A stretch of DNA of 64,000 bases from positions 133,372 to 197,371 of the forward strand of contig CAUYUJ010019259.1 in assembly GCA_963575745.1 (NCBI GenBank). The letters run 5' to 3'. The notes below the pieces were generated by a model, which made no database searches, had not been told where the DNA came from, and saw only the letters and a list, made by a program, of their open reading frames with translations. The position numbers and the translations under genes were made by a program. The DNA comes from Prorocentrum cordatum (taxonomy: Eukaryota; Sar; Dinophyceae; Prorocentrales; Prorocentraceae). Within the stretch, counting starts at the first letter, position 1. The number at the start of each line of letters is the position of its first letter. Positions 42,115-53,479 of this stretch are shown in pieces.

Positions 42115-45000
42115 TTTCGCCGCCGCCGTCGTCCTCGTCGTCCTCGTCGTCCTCGTCGTCGACGTCGACGTCGTCATCGTCCTCGTCTTCGTCGTCATCG
42201 TCGTCATCGTCGTCCTCGTCCTTGTCGTCCTCCTCGTCGTCCTCGTCGACGTCGTTGACGCCGTCGACGTCGACGTCGACGTCGACGTCGTCCTCGTCGT
42301 CGTCCTCGTCATCGTCGTCGTCCTCGTCGTCGTCCTCGTCCTCGTCGTCGTCCTCGTCCTCGTCGTCCTCGTCCTCGTCGACGTCCTCGTCCTCGTCGTT
42401 ATCGTCCTCGTCCTCATCCTCGTCGTCCTCGTCGTCGACGTCGACGTCGTCCTCGTCCTCGTCGACGTCGTCCTCGTCGTCCTCGTCGACGTCGTCCTCG
42501 TCCTCGTCCTTGTCATCGTCGTCATCGTCGCCCTCGTCCTCGTCGTCAACGTCGACGTCGACGTTGTCCTCGTCCTCCTCGCCGTCGTCGTTCGTCGACG
42601 TCGTCCTCGTCCTCGTCCTGGTCCTCGTCGTCGTCGTTGTCATCGTCAACGTCGACGTCGCCATCGCCCTCGTCCTCGTGCTCGTCGTCCTCGTTGTCCT
42701 TGTCATCGTCCTCCTCGTCCTCGTCCTCGTCCTCATTGTCGTCCTCGTCCTTGTCGTCGACGTCGACGTCGACGTCGTCCTCGTCGTTCTCGTCGTCGTC
42801 GACGTCGATCTCGTCCTCGTCCTCGTCGTCTTCGCCGTCCTCGTCGTCGTCCTCATCCTCGTCCTCTTCCTCGTCATCGTAGTCATCGTCGACGTCGGCG
42901 TCGTCATGGTCCTCGTCGTCGTCGTCGACGACGTCCTTGTCCTCGCCATCGCCCTCGTCGTCGTCCTCGTCGTCGTTGTCGTCCTCGTCGTCGACGTCGA
43001 CATCATCCTCGTCCCTGTCCTCGTCCTCATCGTCGTCCTCGTCCTCGCTGTCGACGTCGACGTCGACGTCGACGTCGTCCTCGTCGTTCTCGTCGTCGTC
43101 GACGTCGTCGTCAACCTCGTCGTCGTCCTCGTCCTCGTCCTCGCCGTCTTCGTCGTTCTCGTCCTCGTCGCGTTCCTCGTTCTCGTCGTCGTCCTCGTCC
43201 TCGTCGTCGTCGTCATCCTCGACGTCGGCGTCGTCGTCGTCCTCGTCCTCGTCGTCGTCCTCGTCCTCGGCGTCCTCGCCGTCGTCGTGGACGTCGACGT
43301 CGACGTCATCCTCGTCGTCGTTGACGTCGTCGTCGTCAACGTCGACGTCGACGTCGTTCTCATCGGCGTCGTCCTCGTCCTCGTCGTCGTCGACATCGTC
43401 GACCTCGTCGTCGTCCTCGTCGTCGTCACCGTCATCGTCGACGTCGACGTCGTCCTCGCCCTCGTCCTCGCCCTCTTCCTTGTCCTCGTTTTGGTCCTCG
43501 TCGTCGACGTCGACATCCGTGTCGTCGTCGACGTCGTCGCGACGTCGGCGACGTCCTCGCCCTCGTCCTCGTCCCCGCCGTCGTCGTCGACATCGTGCTC
43601 GTCCTCGTCGTCGTCGTCATCGTCGTCGTCGTACTCCGTCCGTCGTCGTCGTCGTCGTCCTCGTAATACGGCGTCCGTCGTTCACGTCCTCGTCGTCGTC
43701 GTTGTCGTCGTCCTCGTCATCGTCGTCGTCGTCGTCGAGGTCGTCATCGTCCTCGTTCTCGGCCTCGTCCTCGTGGATATTGTAGTCCTCGTTCTCGTCC
43801 TTGTCGTCGACGTTGACGTCGATGTCGTCCTCGTCATCGTCGTCGTCGATGTCAACGTCGTCATCGTCGTCGTCATCGTTGTCGACGTCGTCGTCGATGT
43901 CAATGTCGTCCTCGTCATTGTCCTTGCCGTCGTCGTCGTCCTCGTCCTCGTCGTCGTCGTCGTCGTCGACGTCGTCGTCAACCTCGTCGTCGTCCTCGTC
44001 CTCCTCGTCCTCGTCCTCGTCCTCGCCGTCGATCTCGTCCTCGTCGTCCTCATCGTCGTCGTCGTCCGTCGTCGTCGTCGCACGTCGTACGTCGTCGTCG
44101 TCCTCGTCGTCGTCCTCGGCCTCGTCGTGTCGTCGGCCTCGTCGTCGTCGTCGACGTCGTCGTCGTCCTCGTCCTCGTCGTCGACGTACGTCGTCCTCGT
44201 CGACCTCGTCATCGTCGTCCTCGTCCTCGTCCTCCTCGTCCTCGTCGTATTCTTCGTCGTCCTCGCCCCCGTCTTCGTTCTCGTCCTCGTCATCGTCATC
44301 GTCCTCGTCTCGCTCTCGTTCTCCTAGTCTTCGTCGTCATCGTACGTCGTCCGTCATCCGTCGTCCGTCGTCCTCGTCCTCGTCGTCGTCGTCGTCGTCC
44401 GTCGTCCGTCGTCCGTTGTCCGTTGTCCTCGTCCTCGTTCTCGTCGTCCTCGTCGTCCGTTGTCCGTTGTCCTCGTCGTCGCCCTCGTCCTCGTCGTCGT
44501 CGTCTTTGTCGGTGTCCTCGTCGTCGTCATCGTCCTCGTCGTCGTACGTACGTCGTCCGTCGTCCTCGTCCTCGTCGTACGTCGTACGTCGTCCGTCGTC
44601 CGTCGTCCGTCGTCCTCGTCGTCCTCCTCGTCGTCCTCCGCGTCCTCGTCTTCGTCGTCGTCCTCGTCGTCGTCCTCATCGTCGTCTTCGTCATCCTCGT
44701 CCTCGTCCTCGTTGTCGTCGTCCTCGTCGGCGTCCTTGTCCCCGTCCTCGTCGTCGTCGTCCGTCGTCCTCGTCCTCGCCGTCCTCGTCGTCGTCGTCCA
44801 CGTCGTACGTCGTTCGTCGTCCTCGTCCTCGTCGACCTCGTCGTCGTCCTCGTCGTCCTCGTCGTCGTCCGCGTCGTCCTCGTCGTCCTTGCCTCGTCCT
44901 CGTCCTCGTCCTGGTCGTACGTCGTACGTTCTACGTCGTCATCGTCCTCGTCGTCGTCGTACGTTGTCCGTCGGCCGTCGGCGTCGTCGTCGCGGTGGCG
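42115..45000. repeat. CpG-rich GTC/CTC satellite of 2.9 kb
   Basis: Almost every triplet is GTC or CTC, giving a CpG every three to six bases, with frequent GTCGAC units. From about 44340 the pattern changes to CGTCCGTCGT and CGTACGTCGT variants. The period of three keeps up to four frames open for hundreds of codons on both strands (750 codons at 42066-44327), so none should be called a gene. Confidence 0.95.
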
Positions 45001-45299
45001 GTCCTGTGATGGCCATTTCTGCGCCCGAGACGGGCCTCTCGGGTGGCCCGAGGCGTCGAAGATCCCGGCCGCCGTGGCTTCTTCCAGGTTGCCAGAGGTT
45101 CGAGAAGGGAGGGGGGAGGCACTTCGGGATGGGCCAGGACGAGGATAAATCCGTTCCAGAACGTTTCGGAACGATTTCAGAGCATTCCAGAACGCTCTGA
45201 GAAGGCCGCGGCGCCCGATACATACTCCAGAGCCGCCGGATCTCAGAGATTCTTGATTTTATTCTCACCTGAATTGATTCTCGTTGGGTTTAAGAGACG

Positions 45300-45445
45300 G
45301 GGGTCAATGCAGACGGGGGTCAGTCAGAGCGGCGGATCTTGCAGAGCCAGGGCTGCAGAGCCAGGGCTGCATTGACCCGGGTCAGCGTGCAGGATCCTGC
45401 AGCATGCCCGACAGACCCAGGCTTGCGCTGACCCAGGTCAGCGCG
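45300..45445. repeat. Short tandem and inverted repeats around GGGTCA
   Basis: AGAGCCAGGGCTGC is duplicated in tandem (45350-45377), and GGGTCA/TGACCC motifs occur in both orientations (GGGGGTCAATGCAG and GCTGCATTGACCC). Confidence 0.6.
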
Positions 45446-45449
45446 TCCC

Positions 45450-46690
45450 CGAGGAAGGGAGGGGGGCACTGCGTTGCTCGAGGCTTTGGCATCATCCATC
45501 ACTCAGAGCGCCGCTCCTCCCGATCCCAGCACGAGGGTGCTGCGTCGGTTGCTTCGGCGAAGCCGGCGGCTCTTTCGCATGCAACTTAGATGCGGCCGCT
45601 GCACGGGCCCTGGCTTCCGCTGGCGGCTCGCCCCCCGATCGGAGGGCGCCGCCTCTCCACGCCCTCCGAGCGGTGCACACGCACTCCTGGCTTGGCCAGG
45701 AAGACATACGGTCATGAATGCTGGCTCAACCTGTCGCGCCGCCCGGTCTGGCCGTTCACGCTTCGCGCGGCACTCCAACCACTTCCTGGTCCCCAGGCGT
45801 CAACGTCCCGAGCCTCTTTCCCAGCCTCCCGCCCCGCGGTGCGGACCGACACGCTATCTGGGCATGGCTTGTCGCCTAGGCCGCCGCCGCGACACCTACG
45901 CAAAAGCTCCCGACCCTATATCGGCGACTACTGAGGGTGTGATTACGCCGGGGTGTGGTTTGCGATCGGCGCCGTTGGGGCTTGGGGGCACCACGCTGCC
46001 CTCGTCGGGCCTCCTCGGGGCGCGGCAAAGAACTCTGTCGAGGTCCTCGCCCGCCCCGGGGGCGGGTTGCAAGCCACTCCCTCTGCAGACCACACCCGTA
46101 CACGCCAGTCGTTGAAAGTAGGTATTCTTGGATTCCCAGATCCCTATCTGCTTCAAGCGCCTCCCTGCTCCAGGAACCGCCATGCTTCTGCTGTGTTCTG
46201 CTCCTCTCTGGGAGGGCCTGGGCCCAAATCTGCTCGATCCGCCTTCCTACCTCGTGCCTTCTACCCACCTCTTCCGACCGGCGCGCAGGAGTCGCCGGGT
46301 ACGCACCGAGCCCAGGCCCAGGGTCGCCCTGCCCAGGGGCCGGCGTCTCGGCGTAGGCCGGCGCCCCCCCGACCCGAAAGGGGCCCCTTCTGCCCCTGCC
46401 GGGCGCAGCGAGGGCCTCTGGCCGTCGACTGGAGCGAGCTCTCGCCCGAGGCGGCGGCGCGCAGCCTGGAAGGGCAAGCGTCGGGTCGGGAGGATGGCTT
46501 GGCGTCGCTCGGACGTGTGCATGTTTTCCCTTCGGCGAGGACCATCGAGGAGCCTCCTCGATCATTTGGCGGAGAAAAGCCACGCACGAAACCGAAGAAG
46601 CCACAGGGAATGGACGTCTGAGCGTTGGCCAGATGGGGCCGGGACGTGCTGAGGCCGTCCGCGTGCATCGCGCATGCTGAAGGTCGAAGA
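45450..46690. other. Unique GC-rich stretch, no gene assigned
   Basis: Several long frames overlap on both strands, as expected at this GC content. None shows a recognisable domain. Confidence 0.4.
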
Positions 46691-46701
46691 AGAAAAGAAG
46701 G

Positions 46702-46850
46702 ACGGCACGAGCATAAACTGGTGGCGCTCCGCGCGGAGTTCTCGGATCTGCGCTGGAATCCCCTCCCTGGCGCGCGGAGCGCGCCAAGGGCGGCGCCGGA
46801 GGCGCCGCCAGGGGGCCCAGCGCGCCAAAAGTTCATGTTTGTGCCGCTTT
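46702..46850. repeat. Foldback repeat family F3, copy 3 (shortened right arm)
   Basis: The left arm matches the other copies (GCGCTCCGCGCGGAGTTCTC). The right arm lacks about 20 bp between CCCAGCGC and CAAAAGTTCATG. Confidence 0.7.
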
Positions 46851-47162
46851 TGGTTCCACTAGATTAGTTGAATGGGCTTCTGGCATAGTCGTGCCGCGAC
46901 TCTGCCCAAGCCCCTTCCTCCCAGCACGATGCAGCCGGACCGAAGTATGAGATCGAGGTCCGTTCGGGGAGGGTGCGTACCCTAGTGTTCCTTCTTGCTT
47001 GCTGGATGCTGTTGTGCATCCTGGGGAGGGCACCCTTGGATGTTCTGCTTGCTCTTGCCGACGGAGGGTCTCATGTTCTTGAGGCATGTGTTGCTGGCCT
47101 TGCTCTCGAAGAATCAAGCAGTGGCGAAGCGTACTGGCTCGCCTATAGCCCTACCAAACAAG

Positions 47163-47312
47163 GTTTGAAGAACCTGTTGTGGTTTCCACGAAATGTTCTT
47201 AGAACATTTCTGGCTGGGACTGTCTGGTTTTAACACATCGGGGCTATCTTCTAAGAACCTTGTTTTTGTTATTAGAACATTTTGGGGTTCTAAGATCATT
47301 TCGTGGTAGACT
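47163..47312. repeat. Inverted repeat with CACGAAATG ends
   Basis: TTTCCACGAAATGTTCTTAG near 47189 is matched by CTAAGATCATTTCGTGG near 47291, with AGAACATTT on both sides inside. A small foldback element is likely; there are no other copies in the window. Confidence 0.5.
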
Positions 47313-47356
47313 ATAGGAATGCCAGGACGGTCGGTCCCTGCTCAAAAGAACAGGGA

Positions 47357-47695
47357 ATGGCATGAACATAAATTGGTGGCGGTCCGCGCGGATTTCTTGG
47401 ATTTGCGCTCGGCCCCCCCCAGGCGGCGCCTCCGGCGCCGCCCCCAGCGCGCTCCGCGCGCCAGGGAGGGCGGTCCAGCGCAGATCCGAGAAATCCGCGC
47501 GGACCGTCAAAAGTTACGTCGGGCATGTCCCTCTACAGGAGGAATATTCATAAATAGAAAACCGTCAGGGGACGATTTTCCGATTTGCTGTGACCATTTG
47601 TGCATACGTTTTGAGTATGTTTGATTTGTCTTCCAAAATCCGCCTGTAAGGGGACATGCCCGACCTAAGTCAAAAGTCTATGTTTATGCCGGTTC
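47357..47695. repeat. Foldback repeat family F3, copy 4, split by a MITE
   Basis: The left part (GGCATGAACATAAATTGG to GTCAAAAG) ends at 47513 and the right end (GTCAAAAGTCTATGTTTATG) resumes at 47669. The intervening 155 bp is a separate element. Confidence 0.8.
47514..47668. mobile_element. 155-bp MITE nested in F3, with an 8-bp target duplication
   Basis: The ends are TTACGTCGGGCATGTCCC and GGGACATGCCCGACCTAA; the inverted repeat extends through TACAGG and CCTGTA with few mismatches. Flanks are GTCAAAAG on both sides (47506-47513 and 47669-47676). An 8-bp duplication is the size made by hAT-type transposases. The interior is AT-rich and non-coding. Confidence 0.85.
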
Positions 47696-47748
47696 CTTGT
47701 CCCTCTATAGGTCCGACTGCATCTTCCCAAGCCCTTCCTCCCAGCACG

Positions 47749-47904
47749 ATGGTTGTCCGTCTCGGCATCCGTGCGGACCTGGTGGAGAAGCGGAGGGCGG
47801 CGGCGCGGGCCGCCGCGGAGAAGCGCGCCCGGCGGCAGGAGGAGCGGGAGCGGCGCGCGCTGCAGGACTCTGGCCCACCGCCAGGGAGCCACAGCCACAA
47901 CTGT
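47749..47904 (+). CDS. Hypothetical Arg/Ala-rich short ORF
   Basis: It reads MVVRLGIRADLVEKRRAAAR, then EKRARRQEERERRALQDSG, a charged helix. It is about 52 codons before the composition changes to poly-G. It could be an exon or chance in GC-rich DNA. Confidence 0.2.
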
Positions 47905-48002
47905 AGACGGATGCTTTGGGGGGGGGTCTCGGGGCCACGCGGAAAAGGGGGAGTAGAGGGAGGGGGGAAGGATCGTGAAAGAATAGGGACGGGAGGCGAT
48001 GG

Positions 48003-48160
48003 TTAAGTCGGCTATGTCCATCTACGGGAGGAATATTATAGAATAGTAGAGAATAGTACGTTGACGATTGTTCGCCTGCTCTTTTGACTAGGTTTGATTT
48101 TTGTTTGGCTATTTGTTGCTCTCTTCCAAAATCCGCCTGTGGGAAGACATGCCCGACCTA
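48003..48160. mobile_element. Second copy of the 155-bp MITE
   Basis: It begins TTAAGTCGGCTATGTCC and ends GGAAGACATGCCCGACCTA, and shares AGGAATATT near the left end and CTTCCAAAATCCGCCTGT near the right end with the nested copy. No clean target duplication. The flanking GGAAGGATCGTGAAAGAATA occurs on both sides at greater distance. Confidence 0.75.
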
Positions 48161-48321
48161 GCGGTAGGGAGAGGGGGGAAGGATCGTGAAAGAATAGGGG
48201 CTGGAGGTTTTCGGCTATTTTCGCCCTCTGGGGGACCTCGCTGGGCCCCAGGACGGTCAAATTAGCCTGACGAAAGACCCAACCATACGTAGTTGTGAAT
48301 ACCGCAATTGTGGATATATTC

Positions 48322-49162
48322 TTCGGTGGCGCCCCCGGGCCACGAAACGAGTGAGGGGTGTGCCGAAATGGGGGGGTGGAACCGCATGCGAGCGCAGCCA
48401 CTGGGGCGCTCAGTGGAGCTCCCTATGGAGCCACGAAACGTGTGAGGGGTGCCAGAATGGGGGGTGGAACCGCATGCGGGCGCAGCCACTGGGGCCTTCG
48501 GTGGAGCTCCCTATGGGGCCACGAAACGTGTGAGGGGTGTGCCAGAATGGGGGGGGAACCGCATGCGGGCGCAGCCACTGGGGCCTTCGGTGGAGCTCCC
48601 TATGGGGCCACGAAACGTGTGAGGGGTGTGCCGAAACCATGCGGGCGCAGACTGGGGCCTTCGGTGGAGCTCCCTATGGGGCACGAAACGTGTGAGGGGT
48701 GTGCCAGAATGGGGGGTGGAACCGCATGCGGGCGCAGCCACTGGGGCCTTCGGTGGAGCTCCCTATGGGGCCACGAAACGTGTGAGGGGTGTGCCAGAAT
48801 GGGGGGTGGAACCGCATGCGGGCGCAGCCACTGGGGCCTTCGGTGGAGCTCCCTATGGGGCCACGAAACGTGTGAGGGGTGTGCCAGAATGGGGGGTGGA
48901 ACCGCATGCGGGCGCAGCCACTGGGGCCTTCGGTGGAGCTCCCTATGGGGCCACGAAACGTGTGAGGGGTGTGCCAGAATGGGGGGTGGAACCGCATGCG
49001 GGCGCAGCCACTGGGGCCTTCGGTGGAGCTCCCTATGGGGCCACGAAACGTGTGAGGGGTGTGCCAGAATGGGGGGTGGAACCGCATGCGGGCGCAGCCA
49101 CTGGGGCCTTCGGTGGAGCTCCCTATGGGGCCACGAAACGTGTGAGGGGTGTGCCAGAATGG
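48322..49162. repeat. 90-bp satellite array, locus 1 (about 10 units)
   Basis: The unit contains GCCACGAAACGTGTGAGG, GTGCCAGAATGGGG, CCGCATGCGGGCGCAGCCAC and CTTCGGTGGAGCTCCCTATG. The last six units (48690-49160) are nearly identical with exactly 90-bp spacing; earlier ones carry small deletions. Because 90 is a multiple of three, frames on both strands remain open and give a 30-residue protein repeat. There is no evidence of coding. Confidence 0.92.
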
Positions 49163-49227
49163 GTGTGGGAGGGGGAGGAGGGGGGAGGAAGGGGAGGAGG
49201 AGGAAGGAGGAAGGAGGAAGGAGGAAG

Positions 49228-49365
49228 GAAGGCGGGGACCGTCTCTTCAAAACGAGGACCCAACAACACAGGCTGGTTGGGAAAAATTGTTTCGGGATGG
49301 AAAACCGGCCCCGGGGAGTGGGTCGGGGCACCCAGGGACGGCGTATGGAAAGAATCAAGACGTCG
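49228..49365. repeat. Conserved right flank of the satellite locus
   Basis: CTTCAAAACGAGGACCCAAC, then CACAGGCTGG, matches CTTCGAAACGAGGGCCCAAC, then CACAGGATGG, at 61588-61630 beyond the second satellite locus. Confidence 0.6.
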
Positions 49366-49366
49366 C

Positions 49367-49510
49367 ATGTCTGGGTAGGGGGAGGGGGAAGGCTTCTTAG
49401 AAGCACCCCTGGTTCTTAGAAGGCGCGGGCCTTATTTGTAGATGTAGGGCAGGCGCCTTCTAACAAGCAGCCTCCTTCCGAGAAGCCTTCCCCTCTCCCC
49501 CTACCCCCGT
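49367..49510. repeat. Foldback repeat family F1, copy 2
   Basis: Same arms and centre as at 1777-1915, with AGAAGGCGCGGGCCT and GAAGCCTTCCCC in matching positions. Confidence 0.7.
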
Positions 49511-49844
49511 GTGCGCGTCGCCACAGGGCTTCTCGGGGAAGAACCCACCGACCTCAACATGAACACTTTGGTTGTGGTTGTGGTCGATGTGGCCGTCCTG
49601 AGACGCCACATCGACCACAACCAGCACTGAGTTGGCTCCGGTGTTGTTGCGACTGTTGGCATGCGCAGGACATCTCCCAGGGTGTGTCCTCGATGTGGTT
49701 GCGGTCGCTTGCCGTCCCCGCGAGGACGTGTCGAGGGTGGCCAGATGCGACTTCTCGACGCCCAGCTGCTGGGAGGAGTTCTACGAGATCCACCCCGGCC
49801 ACTTCTCGAGGGAGGAAGAGCGCTTGTCGACTAGACGCAAGAGT

Positions 49845-49998
49845 GACCCTTCGCAGGAGTGGCCTCTGGGTGCGGGCCCACGGGGGTCCCCCGACCGCGG
49901 AGCGCGCTGCGACAGCATCGGCCTGCGCCCTCGGGCTTGGCCCGCCCAGCGCCCCCCGAAAGCTGCGCACCGGCGGTCACTCTTGCCTGGGGTCACTC
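49845..49998. repeat. Dispersed repeat family F4, copy 2
   Basis: GTGACCCTTCGCAGGAGTGG, then GGTGCGGGCCCACGG, matches 22705-22760. The right end contains GGTCACTCTTG twice. 49515-49840 is unique with a GTGGTTGTGGTCGATGTGGC and GCCACATCGACCACAACCA inverted pair near 49570-49625. Confidence 0.55.
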
Positions 49999-50101
49999 TT
50001 GCGTGTAGCCCGGCTCGGCATCGCTCGGATGTGCACCTTTCTCGGCGAGGTCAGCGCCAGGACCATCTGGGAGCATCTTGAATCATCGTGAAACTCGCAC
50101 G

Positions 50102-50122
50102 CAAACACACACACACACACAC

Positions 50123-50159
<37 letters not shown>

Positions 50160-51129
50160 AACAACAACAACAACAACAACAACAACAATCATTTTACCCG
50201 AACGCTCAGTGTTCTCCCCAGTGCCAGGGTTTTCTTGCGACACCAGCCAATACCCCCACTTCGTGGGGGGGCCGTTCAAGCTCTACCAAATATCCAAACG
50301 ACTCTTCGAGACCACCCACACCCAGCTTCCCGCCCTATGACGTTGGGACACTTCACTTCGTGGCGTGCGGACGACCCTGGCTACTACACTGGCGTGGGGT
50401 ACACACCCACAGAGGTTGATCACATCTGTTACATATGATGTGGTACACGGTACACGTGAGATGGTACGCAGTGCCAAGATAGTTGGTCACATTTTTGGGG
50501 CAAATTCGTGGGGCAGGATTTCGACATGCGCGCGCGGCGGCCGCGCGCATGTGCACTTCGTCTCATTTTTTGCAAGGGATGGTGGCCCTCGCAGGCGCGC
50601 AACCGTTGTTGGAGAAGTTCAAAGCACCTGAAGAAGTAGCACGCAAAGACCCTTTTGACAGAAATGTTTAAAAAGTGGTGTGTTTCCTATGAATCCGCAA
50701 GAGCGCGCGGAAGGACATTTTGACAATTTTTTCTTAAAAAACCATTGGGTTTTTGATGTTTTTATGTTAAAATCGCTACGAAACCTAAGGTTTTGGAAGG
50801 ATTTCGTCTTGCGAGCGCGAATGTCCACTTTACCTTATTTTTTGCAAGGGATTCTTGAAATTTGATCAACTAAGAACAAGAATTTTCATTTTCTATTGTT
50901 TTTTGCAAGGGAAAACGAGCGTCAACAAAAAACCGGATCCGGGGGTAATCCACTTTTCTGAAGCTTTCGCAGAAAAATGATGAAAATGTAGCTGCGGCCT
51001 AGGTTTTGGGCGGGGGGCGTGCACCAGGGGGTCCAACAATAATAATTCTTTAGAAGTAATAGTGTTCAACAACAACAACAACAACAAGAACAAGAACAAG
51101 AACAACGACAACGACAACGACAACAACAA

Positions 51130-51160
<31 letters not shown>

Positions 51161-53430
51161 AACAAGAACAATCATTTTACCCGAACGCTCAGTGTTCTCA
51201 CCAGTGCCAGGGTTTTCATGCGACGCGAGACAATACCCCCACTTCGTGGGGGGGCAGTTCAAGCTCTACCAAATATCCAAACGACTCTTCGCGACCACCC
51301 AAACCCAGCTTCCCGCCCTATGACGTTGGGACACTTCACTTCGTGGCGTGCGGACGACCGTGGCTACTACACTGGCGTGGGGTACACACCCACAGAACTT
51401 GGTCACTTATTCGGGGCGCGCGTGTGCCCAGCATCCTGCAATTGTGACATACAATACATGACACAGACAGACAGAGAGAGAGACAGAGAGCAGACAGAGA
51501 GAGAGACAGAGAGAGCGGAGTTGGTCACATTTTTGGGGCAAGTTCCTGAGATCGTCGTGTTTTTTGTTGGTCTTGCGCGCGCGAATGTCCACTTTACTTT
51601 TTTTTGCAAGGGAGTATTGAAATTTGATTATGTTAGAACAAGACAAAGTAGCTCGCGCGAGCTCATGTAACATAAATGTTGAAAAACCATTGGTTTTGTG
51701 GGAGTCGGACAGCGCGCGCGGGATGAAATTTGGACATTTTTTTTTGAAAAACCATTGGGTTTTTGATGTTTTTATGTTGAAATCGTTACGAAACCTAAGG
51801 TTCTGGAAGGATTTCGTCTTGCGCGCGCGAATGTCCACTTTACCTTATTTTTTGCAAGGGATTATTGAAATTTGATTATGTTAGAACAAGAAAAAGTAGC
51901 TCGCGCGAGCTCATGTAACATAAATGTTGAAAAACCATTGGTTTTGTGGGATTCGGACAGCGCGCGCGGAAGGACATTTTGACATTTTTTTCTTAAAAAA
52001 CCATTGGGTTTTTGATGTTTTTATGTTAAAATCGCTACGAAACCTAAGGTTTTGGAAGGATTTCGTCTTGCGCGCGCGAATGTCCACTTTACTTCATTTT
52101 TTGTAAGGGATTCTTGAAATTTGATCAAGTAAGAATAAGAATTTTCATTTTATAGTGTTTTTTGCAAGGGAAAACGCCACGTAACAAAAAACCGGATCCG
52201 GTACCAATCCACTTTTCTGAAGCTTTCGCGAAAAAATGATGAAAATGTAGCTGCGGCCTAGGCGCGGCGCAGAGGTCGCGCACCAGGGGCCCCAACAATA
52301 ATTATTCTTTAGAAGTAATAATGTTCAACAACAACAACAATAACAATCATTGTACCCGAACGCTCAGTGTTCTCCCCAGTGCCAGGGTTTTCTTGCGACA
52401 CCAGCCAATACCCCCACTTCGTGGGGGGGCCGTTCAAGCTCTACCAAATATCCAAACGACTCTTCGAGACCACCCACACCCAGCTTCCCGCCCTATGACG
52501 TTGGGACACTTCACTTCGTGGCGTGCGGACGACCCTGGCTACTACACTGGCGTGGGGTACACACCCACAGAGGTTGATCACATCTGTTACATATGATGTG
52601 GTACACGGTACACGTGAGATGGTACACGTGAGATGGTACGCGCGCCTGTTGGGGCCATCTTGGGTTTTAAAGATTCATCAAGAGACCGCGAATGGATTTC
52701 GAGATTTTTCGGATGAGAAAGTAGTGCGTTTTCATATGTTTTCTGAACATCGCATCTTGAAATTATTGAAAACCCATTGTGTTTGGCAGGATTTCGACAT
52801 GCGCGCGCGGCGGCCGCGCGCATGTGCACTTCGTCTCATTTTTTGCAAGGGATGGTGGCCCTCGCAGGCGCGCAACCGTTGTTGGAGAAGTTCAAAGCAC
52901 CTGAAGAAGTAGCACGCAAAGACCCTTTTGACAGAAATGTTTAAAAAGTGGTGTGTTTCCTATGAATCCGCAAGAGCGCGCGGAAGGACATTTTGACAAT
53001 TTTTTCTTAAAAAACCATTGGGTTTTTGATGTTTTTATGTTAAAATCGCTACGAAACCTAAGGTTTTGGAAGGATTTCGTCTTGCGAGCGCGAATGTCCA
53101 CTTTACCTTATTTTTTGCAAGGGATTCTTGCAATTTGATCAAGTAAAAACAAGAATTTTCATTTTCTATTGTTTTTTGCAAGGGAAAACGAGCGTCAACA
53201 AAAAACCGGATCCGGAGCTCATCCACTTTTCTGAAGCTTTCGCGAAAAAATGATGAAAATGTAGCTGCGGCCTAGGCGCGGCGCAGAGGTCGCGCACCAG
53301 GGGTCCCAACAATAATAATTCTTTAGAAGGAATAATGTTCAACAACAGCAGCAGCAGCAGCAACAACAACAACACCACCACCACCAACAACAACAACAAC
53401 AGCAACAACAACAACAATAAAGGAAAACCA
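50102..53430. repeat. AT-rich tandem array of three units punctuated by AAC tracts
   Basis: Units run about 50127-51065, 51066-52321 and 52322-53337 (0.94, 1.26 and 1.02 kb). Each opens with an AAC microsatellite, then ACCCGAACGCTCAGTGTTCT, TATGACGTTGGGACACTTCA, subrepeats with CATTGGGTTTTTGATG and GCGAATGTCCACTTTAC, and ends with TAGCTGCGGCCTAGG and ATTCTTTAGAAG. A fourth AAC/AGC tract closes the array (53338-53418). The middle unit has extra internal copies of a 240-bp subrepeat. Short open frames across the subrepeat exist but no gene is supported. Confidence 0.9.
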
Positions 53431-53479
53431 AACAACGCATGGGAAATGGACGTCCGAGCGATGGTAAGAGGGGCGCAAA

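Noticed and set aside
42066-44327. A 753-codon Ser/Val-rich open frame and its 515-codon minus-strand counterpart
   Set aside because: Both are produced by the GTC/CTC satellite. Composition changes abruptly with repeat phase and no non-repetitive domain is present.
48322-49162. CRISPR array
   Set aside because: Units are contiguous 90-bp repeats without unique spacers, in a eukaryotic context.
48358-49419. Protein with a 30-residue tandem repeat
   Set aside because: The 90-bp satellite is open on both strands and equally conserved at all codon positions, and the diverged locus at 60 kb shows indels that are not multiples of three.
50127-50187. Poly-Asn coding region
   Set aside because: AAC microsatellite at a tandem-unit junction, recurring at each unit with different lengths.
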